A DNA stretch of 64,000 nt from Puccinia triticina. Taxonomy: Eukaryota; Basidiomycota; Pucciniomycetes; Pucciniales; Pucciniaceae. Within the stretch, counting starts at the first letter, position 1, and every line of letters starts with the position of its first letter. The DNA is taken from NCBI RefSeq assembly GCF_026914185.1, contig NC_070564.1:5828001-5892000 (forward strand), written 5' to 3'. The notes below the pieces were generated by a model. It was not told the DNA's origin. It searched no databases and saw only the letters and a list, made by a program, of their open reading frames with translations. This document shows positions 1 through 11,700 of this stretch, one piece after another. The position numbers and the translations under genes were made by a program.

Positions 1-1165
1 TAGAATTCTGTGGATTTAAGAAAGTGGGATAACTAAAGAAATGGCCTAAACAAACCAGTACAAATATCTGTCATGCGAGTAACGCCGGGGTCGTGCAAGT
101 AATGCCGGCGTCAATGCTATGCTTTTGTATTAACCACATCTTACTCCACATGGTCATGAACAAACTATGAACCTATGGCCTGTGTCCCCGATTTCGTTTG
201 AGCAAACTCAACGGATTTATTATTTAACACCCCCTGGAGCCCCAAATTTGGGGGCTATTGCCTTGTACTTTCATAACCAATAAGGGATTTCAAAGTTGGC
301 CAGATGCAACTTACATGCACTTTTTGTCAGCTAGCTACTGGTATCAGAGCTAACTGATCAAATAGAAAAACAAATAAATACTAAAAATCTAAGTATAAAA
401 TAAAAAGAAACTCCATCTGAGTAGCGCGCGGATGCGCAATGAAGTAGTCAGTATTTGTTTTGATAACCAAACGCGTCTACACAGTAAGTGTACTGCGTAA
501 CTAAGAGCAGAAGAGTACACTGCGCGACTAAAGCGCTAAGAACAACAGACATACATAAAATATAGAGAAAGGACTGAGCTCATCAACGGGAGAAGAGCTC
601 TTCCTCGGAAAAAAAATTACATATAAAGAGAGCGCTCATCTTCATGACAGAAAGAGACTAAGATTCTCCTTGTCAAAAGAAGATGAGCCCTAGACGAGAG
701 AAAAAGAATAAAGAAATACCCTATAAATAGAGCGGGTGTTTCCTGAGTAAGAGATCCCCATCTTCATACACACCAACATTGTACATAGCACCTTCCACTC
801 AAATACCCTTTCGACAGAAAGTTCACTCTGTTCAGTTGTTTGATTCCGTTTGAAGTTCGAAGACTTCTCAAGCGCTACTATACAAAGCGCTGAATAAACC
901 ATCGCGGTTCTCTCCGAGGAAACCTAGTCTAGATTCCTGGTAGGTGAAGGTTTAACACAGCCAACTAGTGAGTCTCCTCAGTTTCTTCCTCTCAGAAAAT
1001 CCTTCTTCTGAAGGTTTTCACCGGGGTATCTCAGCAAAACAAACCTGATCATCAGGCCCCCGCTGCATCAGGCACTTTAATACCCCTGCTTAGCAGGCCC
1101 TGATAAGTTACGGAGGGCACTTAAATACCCTTAGCTCTTGGAGTTAAGCCCCTCCGCTAAAAAAA
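1..1165. other. Gene-free, LTR-like repeat sequence
   Basis: No coding region is convincing here. TGGTATCAGAGC at 339-350 matches the tRNA-iMet primer-binding site used by many LTR retrotransposons, and a TATA-type box (CTATAAATAG) lies at about 721-730, followed by a pyrimidine-rich leader. Both fit remnants of LTR retroelements. I could not find paired LTRs, TG..CA ends or a target duplication, so the class and borders are open. Confidence 0.3.
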
Positions 1166-1304
1166 TATAAAAGATATTTCTATTTTTTCCTTTATTTGCC
1201 AGTATTCCTTATCTGAAACCGCGCTACTACCTTTTTTACCACTACCATTTGGCACTTTTTGCAGCTGGTGTAGCTAGAAGACATTAGTCTTGGTATCACC
1301 ACAG

Positions 1305-1465
1305 CTGAAACTTTTGCAAGTTGGTGTTCAAGTTCATTCTTGAACACTGAGTTGCAAAAGTGCATGCAAGCCACACTGTACTACACCCCCTAAGCCTTCT
1401 TGAATGTTTTTTTTTTGAAATTTGGTTTTCAATAAAAGCCTTGAACACCAACTTGCAAAAGTGCA
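1305..1465. repeat. Inverted repeat, likely MITE remnant
   Basis: The segment around 1312-1335 (TTGCAAGTTGGTGTTCAAG) is matched in inverse orientation by 1440-1462 (CTTGAACACCAACTTGCAA). Related GTGCATGCAAG-containing sequence recurs near 290-335 and 24370-24600, so this is a dispersed repeat family. No target duplication was identified. Confidence 0.45.
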
Positions 1466-1600
1466 TGCAAGTTGTGCATGGCCAACTTTGAATCCCCCTA
1501 ATAGCTGTGCATGCAATAAATTGACCATGAACAACGTTGTGGTGATCAATTCTGGAACTCGTGTCAAATTGTCCATGGAGCTATCAGTGCGGCGCACAGG

Positions 1601-1699
1601 CGGTGCGGAAACAGTGCGGAAACAGTGCGGAAATGGTGCGGAAACAGTGCAGAAACAGTGCAGAAATGGTGCGGAAACGGTGCGGAAACGGTGCGGAAT
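1601..1699. repeat. Minisatellite, about 12-bp GTGCGGAAACA units
   Basis: GTGCGGAAACA/GTGCGGAAATG units repeat in tandem with small changes, then drift into GGAGCGGAGTGGAGCG. Open frames across it on both strands give low-complexity peptides only and are not genes. Confidence 0.8.
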
Positions 1700-2780
1700 G
1701 GAGCGGAGTGGAGCGCACAACTGAAGGCGGCGGCGCGCGGAGCTTGACGGCGGAACTGGACTCAGACTAAGCAGGCCAGCGCGGACTGGATAGCGGAGGT
1801 GGTGATTGGGGGAAGCCTTGGCAGCCAGAAGGGTTAATCCTGACATCATAGGCTAGACAGGGGTGTGGAAGCTAGAGAGAGGAGTTTGATGGCGGTTGAA
1901 GGCAAGCGGCAGAGACAACAGGAGTTGGCGTGAGAGCAGAGCTTGGCGGATGACGTGCGTGTGTGTAAAGCACTTGGTGGATGACAAGTGTGCATGGAGT
2001 TATTGGATGGCGTGCATGGGAGGTGGGTGGAGGATATCTTTTAGTTCTCTTCCTTTTCTCTATAAAACCACAGTGGTGGAGGGAGGATTCTGTATCATAC
2101 TCCCAACAGACTCTCTTTTTTACGGTTTTACTTTACTTTGCAGATTGTTGTGCTTCTTTTGCTTTGCATACATTGCAGAGCAGAGTTTTACGTTGCGGAC
2201 TTGCTTTATGTGTTACGGTTGTGCTTTGCAGAGTTTTGTGTTTGCTTTACGGCTGTTTTCTTGCGGTTTTTGCGGAGTTATCTTCTTTATGCGACGGAGC
2301 TTTATTTTACTGTTTACTTTTGTGGAGCTATATTATTTTACATGCTTTACTTTATTTATCCAACTCAGAGCCCTACAACGCGGCGGAGCTGTGGAGTGGA
2401 GTTTCTCCAGATCACCTGACTTTACCTGGGAATCATCTTGGAGCAGCGGGGTCCCAACATTTCTACGCAGTGACCACCTTTGTTCATCACAATGTGCATA
2501 CAACAAATTTATTAGCAGCAAATGCATCATCATGGCAGACAAGATAATCACAAGATTGATTCCAAGCTTCCCTCTTTGTTTGCTGGTGAAAACTTGATCT
2601 CAATCAACTTTCACCAGCCAGTACTTTCCCTCTAGAATAAGAATTTCAGCCAAGCTGCCAATGGGGAAGTCCTCCAGTACCCCCACAAGCCATGTTTTTT
2701 GCTGTCAAATATCTGCATCAATTTGAAGATCCAAATCATTTGTCAAAACCCTCTGCTGGATTTATGATATGCACATAAAT
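1700..2780. other. Intergenic, LTR-like sequence, no gene seen
   Basis: Overlapping plus-strand frames give Phe/Leu/Cys/Tyr-rich peptides typical of T-rich noncoding DNA. A CTATAAAACC box sits near 2060, so this may be another LTR or a Pol II promoter remnant. Nothing else is recognisable. Confidence 0.35.
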
Positions 2781-2889
2781 TATGAGGTTGGGTCTCTCCT
2801 TGGTCACGGGGTCCCCCGATCCATTATATGTTTACATAAGCACATACAGTCTTCTGGGTCGGGCTGACTGCACGGGCCTCTCGGGGCTG

Positions 2890-2925
2890 ACGCGTCGCAT
2901 GCAAGATCCAGTCCACGCGACGCGA
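2890..2925 (+). promoter_or_regulatory. MCB-like boxes upstream of MCM7
   Basis: ACGCGT, the palindromic MluI cell-cycle box, lies at 2890-2895, followed by ACGCGA at 2915-2920 and CGCGA at 2921-2925, about 150-185 bp before the MCM7 start. In yeasts such boxes bind MBF and give G1/S expression of replication genes including MCMs. The sequence match is direct; regulation in this organism is inferred. Confidence 0.55.
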
Positions 2926-3074
2926 CTTGAGCTGGCCTGTTCTGGTCCCAACATCCGGTGTCACAAGCTCACCCACCACCAACACCAATACCAACAACAT
3001 ATTAACCTGTCATCCTGTCCAAGAAGTCGACCGAATCCCACACTTCGCTATCACCTGTCTCTCCTCTCGCCACG

Positions 3075-5913
3075 ATGTCCTTGATATCTGCTGCCAATTT
3101 CAAGACAAAATATGACTATTCGGCGGATATCGAAGTTATGAAAGGTTTCTTGACGAAGACCAAGGGACGTTCCATTTCCGCGAGTGATCTACTCGACGAG
3201 AATGAAGAGGGTGCGGAGCTTGATACTCACAATGAAGATTTCGACGTCGAAATGGATGATGAAGATGGCGGTTCCAACCAAAGGTCGATTTATTTTCCCA
3301 CCAAACTATGAAATTACCGCATGTAACTGAATCCTTATCTGTTTCGAACTACAAATTCTCTTTATCAGGCTGAGATACGTTGAACAGATGCAACTTGTGG
3401 CTGATCGAGAACAATCGAAATTCGTCATTGATCTCGAAGACCTGCGTAGATCACGCGACCCGGAGCAGCTCCGATTATTGGAGAACATCTCACAAAACAC
3501 ACTACGATACGTCCAACTGTTCTATCGGGTGATTGACGAATTGCTTCCCGAACCAACGGATCCCATCAGTCTCAGAAACAAATACGACGTTTTGGATGTG
3601 ATTATGCATCAACGACGTGAGAAGAATCTTATGAATGACGAAGCTGGCGAGGCCACTTTCCCCCCCATTCTAACCCGAAGATAGTGCGCCATCACTTTCA
3701 CTCACGTACATGCCCTTGAGAAGGTCCTTAGCTGACTATCTAACACTTTTTCCAGCAACCTCTATTTCCGAGCCCCGCGATCCTCCACTACCTTGGCCGT
3801 TAGACAAGTCAAGGCTGTGCATTTGGGCAAATTAATATCAATCCGAGGAATAGTCACTAGAGTCTCGGAGGTCAAACCATTACTGCTGGTCAACGCATTT
3901 TCGTGTGATGCATGCGGTTCGGAAATTTTTCAAGAGGTCGAAAGTAGAAACTTGACACCATTGACTGAATGTCCCTCGGAAGAATGCGTCAAAAACGGAA
4001 CCAAGGGCAATCTAGTCATGCAAACTCGTGCCTGTAAATTCGAACCCTTTCAAGAAGTTAAACTCCAAGAGATGGTAGGTCATTTATATTAAGAGACAAA
4101 ATCCATGTTCGTCAATTACTAAGAAATCGAAAAAAAAAAAACAGGCGGACCAAGTTCCAGTTGGGCACATACCTCGTTCCATGACTTTGCATTTATATGG
4201 TCCATTGGTCCGGTCTAATTCTCCAGGAGATGTCGTCAATGTGACTGGGATATTCATTCCAACGCCTTATCAAGGATTCAAAGGTGTTAGAGCCGGTCTA
4301 CTGACTGACACCTATCTAGAATGTCACCACATTTCTCAGCTCCGCAAATCGTACGAATCTCTCGAAATCACACCCGAGATTATTAGTGAGATCGAAGAGA
4401 TGGCTAATAATGAGCACAACTTTTACGACCGTCTGGCCAACTCAATTGCCCCTGAAATCTATGGGCACCAGGATGTCAAGAAAATATTGCTTCTGCTTCT
4501 CATAGGTGGTGTTTCAAAAGAAGTTGGCGATGGTATGAAAATTCGTGGTGATATCAATGTTTGCCTCATGGGTGATCCCGGAGTGGCTAAATCCCAGCTG
4601 TTAAAATACATCAGTAAAGTAGCCCCTCGTGGTGTCTACACGACTGGTCGAGGATCTTCGGGGGTTGGTCTTACCGCCGCTGTTATGCGGGATCCAGTCA
4701 CAGATGAGATGGTGCTTGGTACGTTGACATCTTCATCCTAATTGGTTGAATCGTTGGGTTTGACACATTTTTTCTTTTCTTTTCAGAGGGCGGAGCACTA
4801 GTACTAGCGGACAACGGGATATGTTGCATTGACGAGTTTGACAAAATGGACGAGTCCGACCGGACAGCAATTCACGAAGTGATGGAGCAACAAACTATTT
4901 CGATCTCAAAAGCTGGGATCACGACCACCCTCAACGCTCGTACTTCTATACTGGCCGCCGCCAACCCGTTGTACGGTCGATACAATCCCAGGATCAGTCC
5001 GGTCGACAACATCAATCTACCGGCTGCTTTGCTTAGTCGATTTGATATCATGTTTTTGATGTTGGACAAGCCCAGACGAGAGGATGATGAAAGACTGGCA
5101 CAGCATGTGACACATGTACACATGCACAGTGCTCATCCCGTCATCGACCCCCCACCAATTTCACCATCTTTACTCAGGAGTTACATCGCTCTGGCCCGGA
5201 AAAAACGACCGACCGTTCCACAACAGATTTCTGAATACATCATATCGGCCTATGTCAATCTGCGAAAGCATCACCAAAAGGAAGAAGCAAGTGGAAGGTC
5301 ATTCACCTACACCTCTGCGCGAACCTTATTGAGTGTCATTCGACTTTCCCAAGCTCTTGCCCGAATGCGAAACTCGAATGAGGTGGCGAGAGAAGATGTT
5401 GACGAGGGTTTGCGGCTGATGGAAGTCTCGAAAGCCAGTTTGGATCAGGATCCGGACGAAGACATGGAAGTGGGTGCAAATCGAGACGTGACCGATGTCA
5501 GTAAAATCTACCGGATCATTCGGGAAATGACCACCAGTGGGTCTGGCAGAAAAGATCCATCTTCTGCAAGACTTGGTGGAAGGGTCGGCCGTGGCAGACA
5601 CAATCAAGCCGCAAATGACAGCGACGATGAAGGAGGATTCAAACCTATTCAGAACATGCGAGAGATTCGTGAACGGGTCTTCGCAAAAGGTTTCACCGAA
5701 GAGCGACTACTTGTAAGTCTTTTTTTTAATGAATAATTCTTATTTGCTGGGGCCATCAGATGCTCGGCGAAAACCCAACAAAGAATGTTTAGAGTTCACG
5801 CATATTTCACTCTTTTCTCTTAGGCTTGTATCAACGAGTACGAACAATTGGATGTCTGGACACGCGAGAATAATGATAGTGAACTCCGGTTTTTGGATAA
5901 TGGAGCCGCTTGA
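3075..5913 (+). CDS. MCM7: DNA replication licensing factor MCM7
   Basis: Subunit of the nuclear MCM2-7 replicative helicase, which unwinds origins and forks. Six exons: 3075-3283, 3369-3683, 3756-4074, 4145-4718, 4787-5712 and 5824-5913. All introns are GT-AG and the frame closes at 810 aa, the usual MCM7 size. The C4 zinc finger is visible as C225/C228 and C247/C252. The AAA+ core has Walker A GDPGVAKS (about 424-431), Walker B IDEF (about 487-490) and the arginine finger SRFD (about 556-559). Sequence around the zinc finger and N-terminal OB region ([23 protein letters not shown]) is MCM7-like rather than like other MCMs. The C-terminus has a winged-helix-type segment ending [10 protein letters not shown]. 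The start is the first ATG after a CACCACCAAC-rich leader, with MCB-like boxes upstream. No defects seen. Confidence 0.96.
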
Positions 5914-7541
5914 TCACGCTCAACCATCGAGATTTTCTGACCCTTCATACTCTACATCCAAGATTTATCTGGATTTTTTCTCTCTTTTTTCTGCATTTTC
6001 TCCTTCATCTATTAATTGGCTATGCAACTCAATTGATGTTGTTGAGTTAGCCGTAGTTCTCTTTTCTCTTTTATTAAGCGTTTTCTAGGCGCTTGGTATT
6101 TCTTCCCATTCCGCTCTGGACCAGCATGCTTGAAATTGCTTGGACGAGAATATGCTTTTTTGCCTACTTTTCTTAGTCTCAAATACCAAAAAAAATAAGA
6201 CAAGCAAAACTTGTCTCTGTTGTAGTAATCAGTTATATCATCATCATTCAGAACTCATTATGTCCAAATCAAAGTTTGTATTTGACGGAAATGTATTTGG
6301 ATTTTATGAAGCAGGCCAAACCATGTATCCATTTGTGTCCTATTTCATTGATTTGTTGGACACGTGAAAAATGCTCTGAGCACCCTTTTGTCAGGCCGTG
6401 CATATAAAGTCCCTCGCCTGCCGAGGTCAGGGCTGCGAAGCGCCTCGCATTCATTTGCACAAAGTGCGACTTGAGAAGCTGTGGGGCTACTAGGTTGTAG
6501 TAAGAACCATAGCTTGCTTTGAATTTCTTAGCAGAGCACGGCCAGCACACATAGACTGTGACCTCGAGGTCCTACGGCAACATACAAACCAGCAGCAGTG
6601 AAAATAAACTGTCACAACCACAGGTGACATCAGCTCAAGTCCAATGAGCTACCGGCCACCCGTTACACAGTTGGCCGCATGGACAGCCCGGGTCAGTCAG
6701 GTGGTAAGTGTTTTTTTATTAAAACAAAGTGGGAAAACATTGAAAGGATGCGATTGAAGCCATCCTTATCTCTATTCAAGTTATTTGTTGACTTACAAAG
6801 CCTATTCAATAGCGGTCTCATTTATGTACCTCATAATTTGACATGAAATTCTGACACCAGCCAAATTGGTGGAAGTGGTCCTCAGGACCCACACAGAAGT
6901 TTGCCTATTACTCCCAAGGTCCTCCTTCGGAGGCTGGCACTTTGTGCAAGAGGAGCTTGCCAACAACCTCGTACTGATCCAGTTTGCCTGTGTAGAGCCT
7001 TGGTTATTGGCATGGGCTCTCTGGCCAGGACCCTACGGGGGTACCTGGTGGGCCAAAGTGTCACTTGGTAGAAGACAGTATACTAACCACATGTTGGATG
7101 TGCTTTTTGGAAAGATGTACAGAGTTTGGCTAATCAATATCTATGCAGGTAAATTCCAAACCAGTCACTCTTCCCTTTGATTCAGCTAAATAATTGGAAA
7201 GAGGAAATGATTTTAGAGAGGAACAAACAGCCACCACCTCAGCCAACATTTTTTTGTTTGTATTTTTCAAGGGTTTTTCCTTATTATTTTATTGTAATGG
7301 TTTCTAGGAGAGAATGTGAAAGTCAAAGCTAGACAAAATGAATGATAAAATTGCTATGGTAAGTATGAAACCATAGGCTGTGTTGGTTGCTTCTATGGAA
7401 AATAGAGGCAGCACTACTACTGTTTTTTACCCAGAAGAAAAATAAAATAACTAGTGCAGGAAGACACTTTGGGGGAAAATGTGACCTAGCTCCTAGTGGT
7501 TAATGATTTTTAGACTGCAATGGGTAAATGGTTGTCGAAGG
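5914..7541. other. Intergenic between MCM7 and a secreted protein gene
   Basis: The first few hundred bases are T-rich 3' untranslated-type sequence. About 6380-7080 contains repeat-like GC-richer blocks with no intact open frame of interest. I see no RNA gene or recognisable element border. Confidence 0.4.
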
Positions 7542-8267
7542 TTAGGCAACGACTACCGGGTGACCTGTTGAGTGCAGGTGGCTTGGTGGGGCAGTGTGTG
7601 CGTGGTTTGATAATTCAATAAGTATTGGTTGAAGATCGGTGCCTTCGCTGATTTTCTTCAGCTCTTTGTTGATTTTGGAATTGGACATTTCTTTGATTCC
7701 ATCGGGTTCAATTCTGAACGCATTCTCGGCGTGGTGTTGGAAAATCTCCTCAATTGTTGCATCCTTGTTAGCGGAATGGTAAACTCCAGCCTTTGGATTG
7801 AACACGCGGAGTAAGTGGCCCTGCAAATGTTCTATATTCTCTGGGGTAAAATATGTTTTATTCCTCTCGAATATACCCTTCATGTTGGAGTAGATAGCGC
7901 TCCGGTATAATCTCAATTTTTTGGCCACCAAGTCGGGGTGGTGTCCCATGGCTTTGAATTCCCCAACAGTTTGTTGATATCCCTTGTACCCAGCAGAAAC
8001 ATAGGCTAGCTTATCCATGCTGTTGTTCATAATTGGATGGACGGACTCGTGTAGGAAGTGTTTCATCTCGTTGGTATTCGCAGACTCCTGATGCTTGAGT
8101 GCTTCTACCACACCTGCGAAGTGTGGAGATTCATCGAGTGGAGCATCAGTCGGCGTCATGAGCATGACTAATTGCTGGAGCGCACGATCGACCGGATCTG
8201 TAATCATCATAGCACTTGCGCTTGCAAGGCAGAGGCCCAAGACGGTAATAAGCTGGCGAATGTGCAT
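7542..8267 (-). CDS. Small secreted protein, rust candidate effector
   Basis: A single-exon gene of 241 aa from the ATG at 8267. That start puts a clean signal peptide first (MHIRQLITVLGLCLASASA, then MITDPVD). An in-frame ATG 26 codons upstream would bury the signal, so I reject it. The mature part is hydrophilic and predicted helical, with few cysteines and several His/Asn/Lys-rich stretches; the end is HSTGHPVVVA. I recognise no domain. Rust genomes hold many such lineage-specific secreted proteins, some acting in haustoria or the host, but no function can be read from this sequence. It stands alone between noncoding regions and reads away from the MCM7 gene's 3' side. Confidence 0.72.
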   Translation of the reverse strand: MHIRQLITVLGLCLASASAMMITDPVDRALQQLVMLMTPTDAPLDESPHFAGVVEALKHQESANTNEMKHFLHESVHPIMNNSMDKLAYVSAGYKGYQQTVGEFKAMGHHPDLVAKKLRLYRSAIYSNMKGIFERNKTYFTPENIEHLQGHLLRVFNPKAGVYHSANKDATIEEIFQHHAENAFRIEPDGIKEMSNSKINKELKKISEGTDLQPILIELSNHAHTAPPSHLHSTGHPVVVA

Positions 8268-8345
8268 GGCGTTGGACTGTGTAAGGTGATGAGTGAAATG
8301 TAGAGGTAGGCCAAGTGAATTTAAAAAATCAATAAATGATTTCAA

Positions 8346-9883
8346 GCGGTGGATTTAAACTGCTATCTAACTAAAGTTGATGACTTTGAAGAGGATGCAG
8401 TGGGCGGAAGGTGTGTTGTCCTCCCATGTGGAAATTGGGGGGAATTTATAGCTTTTGCGTATGGGGGAAGTGGCCGCTTCAGCTGACGAGATGACTTGTG
8501 GGCGGCATTGACTGCGATCGTTTCCCCTTGAGCTCCCCCGCAAGCCTACATGCCAGACCAGACCAGCAGGTGACTAACGTTGGAAGTTGTATGCGATGCC
8601 GGTGCTACGTATAAGCCTTGACTTGTTTGGAAGTCGTATAATGATACTCGGGACTCTGTCTTTCGGTGAGCTTGGTGAAGCCCAGACAAATTTGGCAGTA
8701 TTACCGCACAAGGCATCGAGGGGAGAAACTCAGTCAACTCACACTGATCTATGCCATTTCTTCGCCCAATCATCGCCTAGAAAGTTGTATGCAGGTCAAG
8801 TGGATACATTCTTCACGTGTCATTTCCTCCACGTCGACAGTAAAGGCAGCTCAAAGAAACTCTGTTCGAGATAGAAATATTACATGTCGAGTGCGAAACA
8901 AGTTAGAGAAATGATAAAAAAAATTGTGCATAAAGAAAGTTCAGGGCCGCAGGAGCTTGATCGAGCTCAGCGTACAGGGTGAGTCCGAATAGCTTGTCGC
9001 ACAAGCATAAACAGAGGGGAATAGTAGGAGACCGGGCTAGACCGGAAGGTGCCTCATCCAATGTATAAGAGTTTGGAAAGCGGGGTGAAATATGATCGAA
9101 AGTCCAGACTGCACACCTTGCTTTCGATCCGACGATTCATTCGATTGTGTGCCACCGGCTAAACATAGATAAAAAACTTTCTTCCTCAGCAGAGCCTGCA
9201 TTTTACCCTTTTTTAACACGTCAGCGATGCCCTACATACAAATTGTATTGGCTTACCACGGCCCGACAGGTAAGAAAGTGGAGATGTGGGCAAGAGTAGA
9301 GAGCTGTTTCCCTGGCGAGCATCAAACCCGGCAGACGTGTGTTTGCCACCTCCGCTCAGGCTGGCCGCTGGTACCGTGCCATGGTGCAGGTGGATCGAAA
9401 GTCGGCAACGTGTAGATCATACAGCGGTATACCTCCACGTCGCGGGCGGGCTGACTCTCGACAGCTCAAGTTTCAAAAGTTGATGTGGATCAAGAAAGAA
9501 TCTAACAAAAGTCTACGATGGGCTGCGGTCAGTTACGTTACCAATACCCATTGTCGAACGTAGTTTAATAGGACTGCGTAGGAGCAGAGGGATCCCTAAT
9601 TTCCGTGACTCATACGCAATCTCGCCTTGCCAAGAGTGAGGGAGGAGATGTGTAGTGTAATGACTAGAGTATTACAACAAGCAATCGGACAGGCCAGAGA
9701 TAGATATCTCACGAATGTCTACAGACGAGCTAATGACAACGAGGGCACACTTCAGGATAATAGAGATTTATTCTTAAGAATTCTTAAAAGATTGGTTTCT
9801 TCAATAATGCTTGTATTTGCGTTTGATGATGATGATGGAAAAGAACAAAAATATTACGATGAGGAAATATACAAACAAAAGAA
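8346..9883. other. Intergenic, no confident gene
   Basis: The upstream region of the secreted protein gene (about 8270-8480) includes the AATTTATAGC sequence near 8445. The rest has only short open frames on both strands. One of 95 codons at 9627-9914 starts with TTG and runs into the terminal repeat of the next element, so I do not call it. Confidence 0.4.
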
Positions 9884-10277
9884 GGGGGTTGAGAAATTGA
9901 CTCCCACAAATTAAAAAATTGACTCCCAAACGCAATTTCCGTTGCGCGGACCGCCTCGGGACGTCTTTCCCGGGTCCCCGCGACCACATTTTGACCCAGG
10001 GGCGTTTTGGGAGTCAGAATTGTAATTCTGCAATCCCAAACGGGAGTTGGGATTTTAATTTTACAAAAAATCCCAGGAAATAGAGAAATATTTACATCTC
10101 CTCACTGGAGCACCCAAATGCTCCCAAAATTTTACAGCAATCTAGATACACTGTCTAGAAAATATTTTGAGATTTACAGGAGTAGAAACCATCAGGAAGG
10201 CCTTGTGGAACAGGGGTTAATTTGGCGGATTTCCTACTAAGGCAAACCCCCAAAACCTTATCTATGGTGCGCCAAAT

Positions 10278-10493
10278 CACTGCCAGCATGTTTGACTGGG
10301 ATGAAGACATCCCAGTTTAACTGGGATGCACTCAACCAATTTAAAATGGGTTGATCTCATCCAATGAAATATGAACCCAAGGGGGGTACCTTGGATTTAT
10401 ATTTCATCAGTTGAGATCAACCAAGTTTAAATTGGTTGAGGTCATCCCAGTTCAACTGGGATACCCTCAACCTAGCCAATTATGTTGGCAGTG
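10278..10493. mobile_element. CACTG-type MITE, 216 bp, TSD AAT
   Basis: Starts CACTGCCAGCATG and ends CATAATTGGC-type inverse to ...GGCAGTG. The two halves are near-complete inverted copies over about 105 bp, so the element is a fold-back. It is flanked by AAT at 10275-10277 and 10494-10496. The matching place in the right arm of the host element (14286-14300) reads straight through GCCAAATGGCC, a true empty site with one AAT. CACT(A/G) ends with a 3-bp duplication are the mark of the CACTA/EnSpm superfamily. Confidence 0.88.
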
Positions 10494-10814
10494 AATGGCC
10501 CCAATTTTTTTCTGCCACAAGAATACACTCTTTAAAACATATGCTGAGCTTCACTGCATTAGCACACCTCAGGGACACCTTGTGTAGCTTAGGGGTGATT
10601 TGGCGGATTTCCTACTGAGGCAAACCCCCAAAACCTTATCTATGGTGCTCCAAACGGCCCCAATTTTTTTCTGCCAGAAGAATACACTCTCTAGAAAATA
10701 TGTTGAGCTCCAAGGAGGTATTACACATCAGGAACACATTCTATCAACCGTGGGTCAGCTATGCTAACCATAGCTGTCAGTGTAGTGTAGCGCTGCGCAA
10801 ATGTGCTATTTTTT

Positions 10815-11153
10815 AGCGTAGTGTTAGCGCAACTGCGTGCATCTGCACTAACGCTACGCGTACAGGGTGCAAAGCTATTTTGGGTTTTAGTGTAGCGTTA
10901 GCGCAGGTACGCGCAATTGCACTAACGCCACAAAGAACACTACATGCACAGGGTGCAAAGCTATTTTAGGTTTTAGTGTAGCGTTAGCGCAGATACGCGC
11001 AATTCCACTAACCCTGCAAAAGAGTGCAAGCTGCGGAGCTCTTTTTGCGGGGTTAGTGCAATTATGTGTATCTGCACTAACACTATGCTAAAACCTAAGA
11101 TAGCTTTGCACCCTGTGCGCATAGCGTTAGCGCAGATGTGCGCAGTTGCGCTG
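10815..11153. repeat. Palindromic GTTAGCGCA repeat block inserted in the left arm
   Basis: About four copies of a unit containing TAGTGTAGCGTTAGCGCA and its inverse TGCACTAACGC alternate with CAGGGTGCAAAGCTATTTT. The outer ends AGTGTTAGCGCAACTGCG and CGCAGTTGCGCTGACACT are inverted copies. The right arm of the host element lacks the block (13957-13972 reads CACCCCC-type continuous sequence), so it is an insertion or local expansion. No clear TSD. Confidence 0.6.
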
Positions 11154-11349
11154 ACACTCACCAGGGGGGGATGTGTTGCACTCTGTAGAGAGTGCCAGAC
11201 CGTAATCTCTATCTAGAATTCTGGCAGATATGTTCATTGCCTCATGTGTAACTGAATTGTGGGTTGGTTGTATGTTTATAATCAACTCATACTGATCTTA
11301 TCTGTATCTAATCTTGTTGTGTCTGGCAAGTTAAACTGAACTAATGGGT

Positions 11350-11700
11350 ATTTCCACTCAGTGGCCATTGCACAAAAAGGGATTCTCCGCCAACCAATTT
11401 GTACCCGCCATCAAGTGGAGACATCCTCCGCTTAATTACTTAGTTGGATTCCCATCAAGTGGAGAAACACTCCACTTGATGACTGGTTTAGATGATCATC
11501 AAATGGAGAAATCCTCCATTCTATGATCTTGGCTATTGACCATTGAGTGGAGAAATCCTCCACTTTATGACCATGTATAAAGCCCATCAAGTGGAGAAAT
11601 CCTCCACTGCATGGACAGTTTCTATGGTCATTGAGTTCTTATCTGAATTACTTGTGTATACCCACCATTGGGTGAAGGAATCCTTCACTTGATTACAGGT
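11350..11700. repeat. Hairpin-unit array, CATCAAGTGGAGAAATCCTCCACT type
   Basis: Units such as CATCAAGTGGAGAAATCCTC followed by CACTTGATG recur six or more times with spacers. Each can fold into a short stem (AGTGGAG/CTCCACT) with a small loop. The array lies in the interior of the 4.8-kb TIR element and codes for nothing. Confidence 0.7.

Noticed and set aside
1334..1849. 171-codon minus-strand open frame with FRTVSAPF-type repeats
   Set aside because: It is the translation of the GTGCGGAAACA minisatellite and crosses an inverted repeat; no start context, domain or splice support.
1896..2597. Plus-strand open frames rich in Phe, Leu, Cys and Tyr
   Set aside because: Three overlapping frames are open at once in T-rich DNA, which is typical of noncoding sequence; no signal peptide or domain.
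6600..6710. tRNA-like GCTCAAGTCCAATGAGC segment
   Set aside because: No complete cloverleaf could be drawn, and the acceptor stem and anticodon arm do not pair.
9627..9914. 95-codon plus-strand frame
   Set aside because: Non-ATG start and its end lies in the terminal inverted repeat of the next element.
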